Below, one piece after another: positions 62,472 to 64,000 of a stretch of DNA of 64,000 bases. Under the pieces are notes generated by a model. The model made no database searches and was not told the DNA's origin. It saw only the letters and a list, made by a program, of their open reading frames with translations. The stretch is from an uncultured Clostridia bacterium. Lineage in GTDB: Bacteria; Bacillota; Clostridia; TANB77; UBA1234. The stretch covers positions 46,606 to 110,605 of the forward strand of contig CAKPEF010000004.1 of NCBI GenBank assembly GCA_934149305.1, given 5' to 3'. Within the stretch, counting starts at the first letter, position 1. Every line of letters begins with the position of its first letter. A program made the translations under genes and the position numbers.

Positions 62472-62669
62472 ATGAAATATGAACTTGCTAAATATTTAAA
62501 ACTGGTAAGAGGTGGCTTTTATTCTAGCTATGATGAATTGGCGGATTATTTATATGATCCTAAAGGAGTTGAATGGTTGAAAAGTGAGGGGTATATTACA
62601 AATGGTGATTCACACATTATTCTTGCTGAAAAAGGAATAGAATATTTGAATAAGATAGAAAAGAAATGA
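62472..62669 (+). CDS. Small hypothetical protein
   Basis: 65 residues with GAGGGTGAG before the ATG. LAKYLKLVRGGFYSSYDELA and VEWLKSEGYITNGDSHIILA suggest a small winged-helix-like fold with a final strand and helix. No family recognised. Intact between a broken ATPase gene and an IS3 remnant. Confidence 0.55.
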   Translation: MKYELAKYLKLVRGGFYSSYDELADYLYDPKGVEWLKSEGYITNGDSHIILAEKGIEYLNKIEKK

Positions 62670-62756
62670 CAAATAATATTTTTTATTAGTAAACTATCTA
62701 AATGAAGTACATCCCAAATATTAAACAAAAAATCTAATGTTCGAGGTGTGTTTTTT

Positions 62757-62960
62757 ATGAACAAATATTCTGTGAAGTTTAAAAAGAGGTGGTAAAGCCT
62801 TGTATAGAGAAAGGATATAGTTGTGAAGTGGGGGGCAAGAGAATTTAATATTATAAGTTCTGAAATGGTCAGTAGATGGTGTAAACATTATGAAATTCAT
62901 GGCCTAAATAGTATTTTAAAAATTTTTACTCAAAATCTAGCTTTCTTAAAGACAATATGA
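62757..62960 (+). pseudogene. IS3-family transposase OrfA remnant
   Basis: Pieces in shifting frames read MNKYSVKFKK, EVVKPCIEKGYSCEV and AREFNIISSEMVSRWCKHYE then IHGLNSI, the helix-turn-helix start of IS3 OrfA (KFK-x-EVVK..G.S...VA.E..I....V..W...Y...G). At least two frameshifts. OrfB is absent. Confidence 0.6.
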
Positions 62961-63151
62961 TATATTTTCCATTGCAATAATATGCTATATATAATTCTGA
63001 TTTTTGTACTTTGTGTATTTTTGATTCTTTGCTTTCCAACATTGAGTATTACCATTTTTGCAGTAGTATTTGAAATTGCATTGTTAAATATAAAAGAGGA
63101 GATGAAGTGCATGAAGAATTGTTGCAAGGGTTGTGTCCCTGATTTATTTAT

Positions 63152-63234
63152 GCGTAGTTATCAAAAGTTGAGATAATTAAATGTACATGGTCAAAATTGA
63201 TATAGATTAGGTTCAATTCCTAAACTACGCTCCA
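63152..63234 (+). other. tRNA-like sequence with intact 3' half
   Basis: TTAGG-TTCAATT-CCTAA (63207-63223) is a canonical T-arm; ACTACGC, T and CCA follow and ACTACGC can pair with GCGTAGT at 63152-63158. TCAA-AAG-TTGA at 63161-63171 could be a shortened D-stem, but no anticodon arm can be drawn. It is probably a tRNA fragment reshaped by integration of the element whose integrase remnant follows. Confidence 0.45.
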
Positions 63235-63255
63235 AGGCACCTTTGTGAGGTGCCT
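63235..63255 (+). terminator. Terminator after the tRNA-like sequence
   Basis: AGGCACCT pairs with AGGTGCCT around a five-base loop; a weak AATTTA follows. Confidence 0.6.
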
Positions 63256-63311
63256 AATTTAATATAACTATCAAATTATTGATTAAATGCACGATTATAT
63301 TCTTGAGATGA

Positions 63312-63640
63312 CTAAATGATTTCATCTAACATCTTCTTTGCATACCTCTTTTGATTTTTGAACATAGGAGAATAAATAGTTAGAGTTGTGGGCGCATTGC
63401 TATAATCAAGTACTCTTGTATAACTTTTGTATGCACATTTACTTCCAAAATACGAGTGGCAAATGTATGTTTGATTGTATGAAATTTGACATACGGCATG
63501 CCTGCTTTTTGAAGAAGTTGTGCATATTTTTCCTTGCATTGGATTCGTTTAAGTGGTCACTAGAATCATTTGTAAATAATAAATCAGAAAAAACTATGAC
63601 ATTCGAACTTAATCGTTTCATATACCTGCATTGATTTTTA
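63312..63640 (-). pseudogene. Tyrosine integrase C-terminal remnant
   Basis: On the minus strand one frame reads DLLFTNDSSDHLNESN, the next YAQLLQKAGMPYVKFHTIKH and TFATRILEVNVHTKVIQE with the His-x-x-(Lys/Arg) region, and a third LDYSNAPTTLTIYSPMFKNQ with the GHS-like and Tyr regions. At least two frameshifts, and catalytic Arg of H-x-x-R is Lys. It is a different integrase from the one at 31.5 kb. Confidence 0.7.
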
Positions 63641-63641
63641 T

Positions 63642-63854
63642 TTACAGAATATAGTTCGCTTCATTGTCACAGCTTTTGTGGATAAGAGATTCAAGGCTAG
63701 TATGGATATCTCCAAAATTAGAATTAGTCTGTAGAAACTCCTTATCTTTTTCGGTAGTATGAGGAATATTTTCCAAACGTGCTTCAAATATAATATTTAA
63801 CATATCATTATTTATGGTTAAACTTCCTAAAATCAGATTTTGCGCATGATAGCT
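63642..63854 (-). pseudogene. Unidentified open fragment
   Basis: About 70 codons open on the minus strand: NLILGSLTINNDMLNIIFEA, then NSNFGDIHTSLESLIHKSC and a stop. It has no start codon context and may be a decayed gene upstream of the integrase remnant. From 63855 to 64000 I see only AT-rich sequence. Confidence 0.25.
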
Positions 63855-64000
63855 TTAAAGAGGAAGATAACAAGTCATTTTCAAAAATAATACTTGATTT
63901 ATCGACAATATTCGACAAAAAGCATGTTGGTTTAACATAGATATGTCACACAGTAACAAAATAAAATAAAAAAGGAAATACCAGAATATGATATAATTTA

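Noticed and set aside
62982..63176. 64-codon plus-strand ORF with a hydrophobic start
   Set aside because: No ribosome binding site, overlaps the tRNA-like sequence, and lies among decayed genes.

Overview
This window looks like chromosome of an AT-rich, spore-forming member of the Clostridia/Firmicutes carrying an integrated temperate siphophage. Most genes have AGGAGG-type ribosome binding sites and strongly A-biased codons. Spore genes (ypeB, spoIIE, a spore photoproduct lyase-like radical SAM gene), smc, comEA and the tsaE-tsaB-rimI group are chromosomal Firmicute content. No genus is claimed. || Region 1 (1-28.4 kb) is chromosome: a partial unknown gene, a MurG/UgtP-type glycosyltransferase, ypeB, an HD hydrolase, a DUF952-kinase fusion, a visibly G+C-richer island (about 6.1-8.5 kb), a LonB-like protease, rimI-tsaB-tsaE, a WecG/TagA transferase followed by decayed genes, splB-like, tRNA-Lys, lemA, smc, spoIIE, tRNA-Arg, a D,D-carboxypeptidase, comEA, a pyrimidine-nucleoside phosphorylase and a small XRE regulator. 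A family of palindromic MITE-like repeats (ends resembling GTTACTATTCAGTCTT) lies between genes in five places. || Region 2 (28.4-58.2 kb) is a nearly 30 kb prophage in an initiator tRNA-Met gene, bounded by an 83-nt imperfect direct repeat. Order: attL; cargo (two ASCH proteins, a DUF262-HNH protein); integrase; ImmA-like protein and repressor; divergent Cro-like and early genes with a replisome organizer and an ArpU-like late regulator; a two-gene opposite-strand cassette; then one long rightward late operon (HNH, ParB-methyltransferase, terminases, portal, protease, HK97 capsid, connectors, tail tube, G/GT chaperone with a -1 frameshift, tape measure, tail tip, XhlA, holin, amidase); a GyrI-like/TfoX-like cargo pair; attR. 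A membrane-anchored cargo gene with its own promoter and terminator sits between protease and capsid. || Region 3 (58.2-64 kb) is a decaying accessory zone: a broken ISL3-type transposase, a MazG-like pyrophosphohydrolase, a broken DUF2075 ATPase, an IS3 orfA remnant, a tRNA-like 3' end and the remains of a second tyrosine integrase, suggesting a second, older integration. || The most unusual observation is translational or mutational. In rimI once and in spoIIE twice, the reading frame of an otherwise well-preserved conserved gene is restored only by skipping one C exactly at a CGG codon, giving a Gly codon (GGT or GGA) each time. In-frame CGG is otherwise nearly absent from the chromosomal and phage genes, by eye. 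This fits either programmed +1 frameshifting at CGG in an organism that has nearly abandoned the codon, or a very specific insertion mutation/assembly artefact. The second most unusual item is the G+C-rich island with a membrane-anchored, Asp-rich repeat protein followed by about 500 nt of apparently structured non-coding sequence ending in a 14-bp UUCG hairpin and a terminator.
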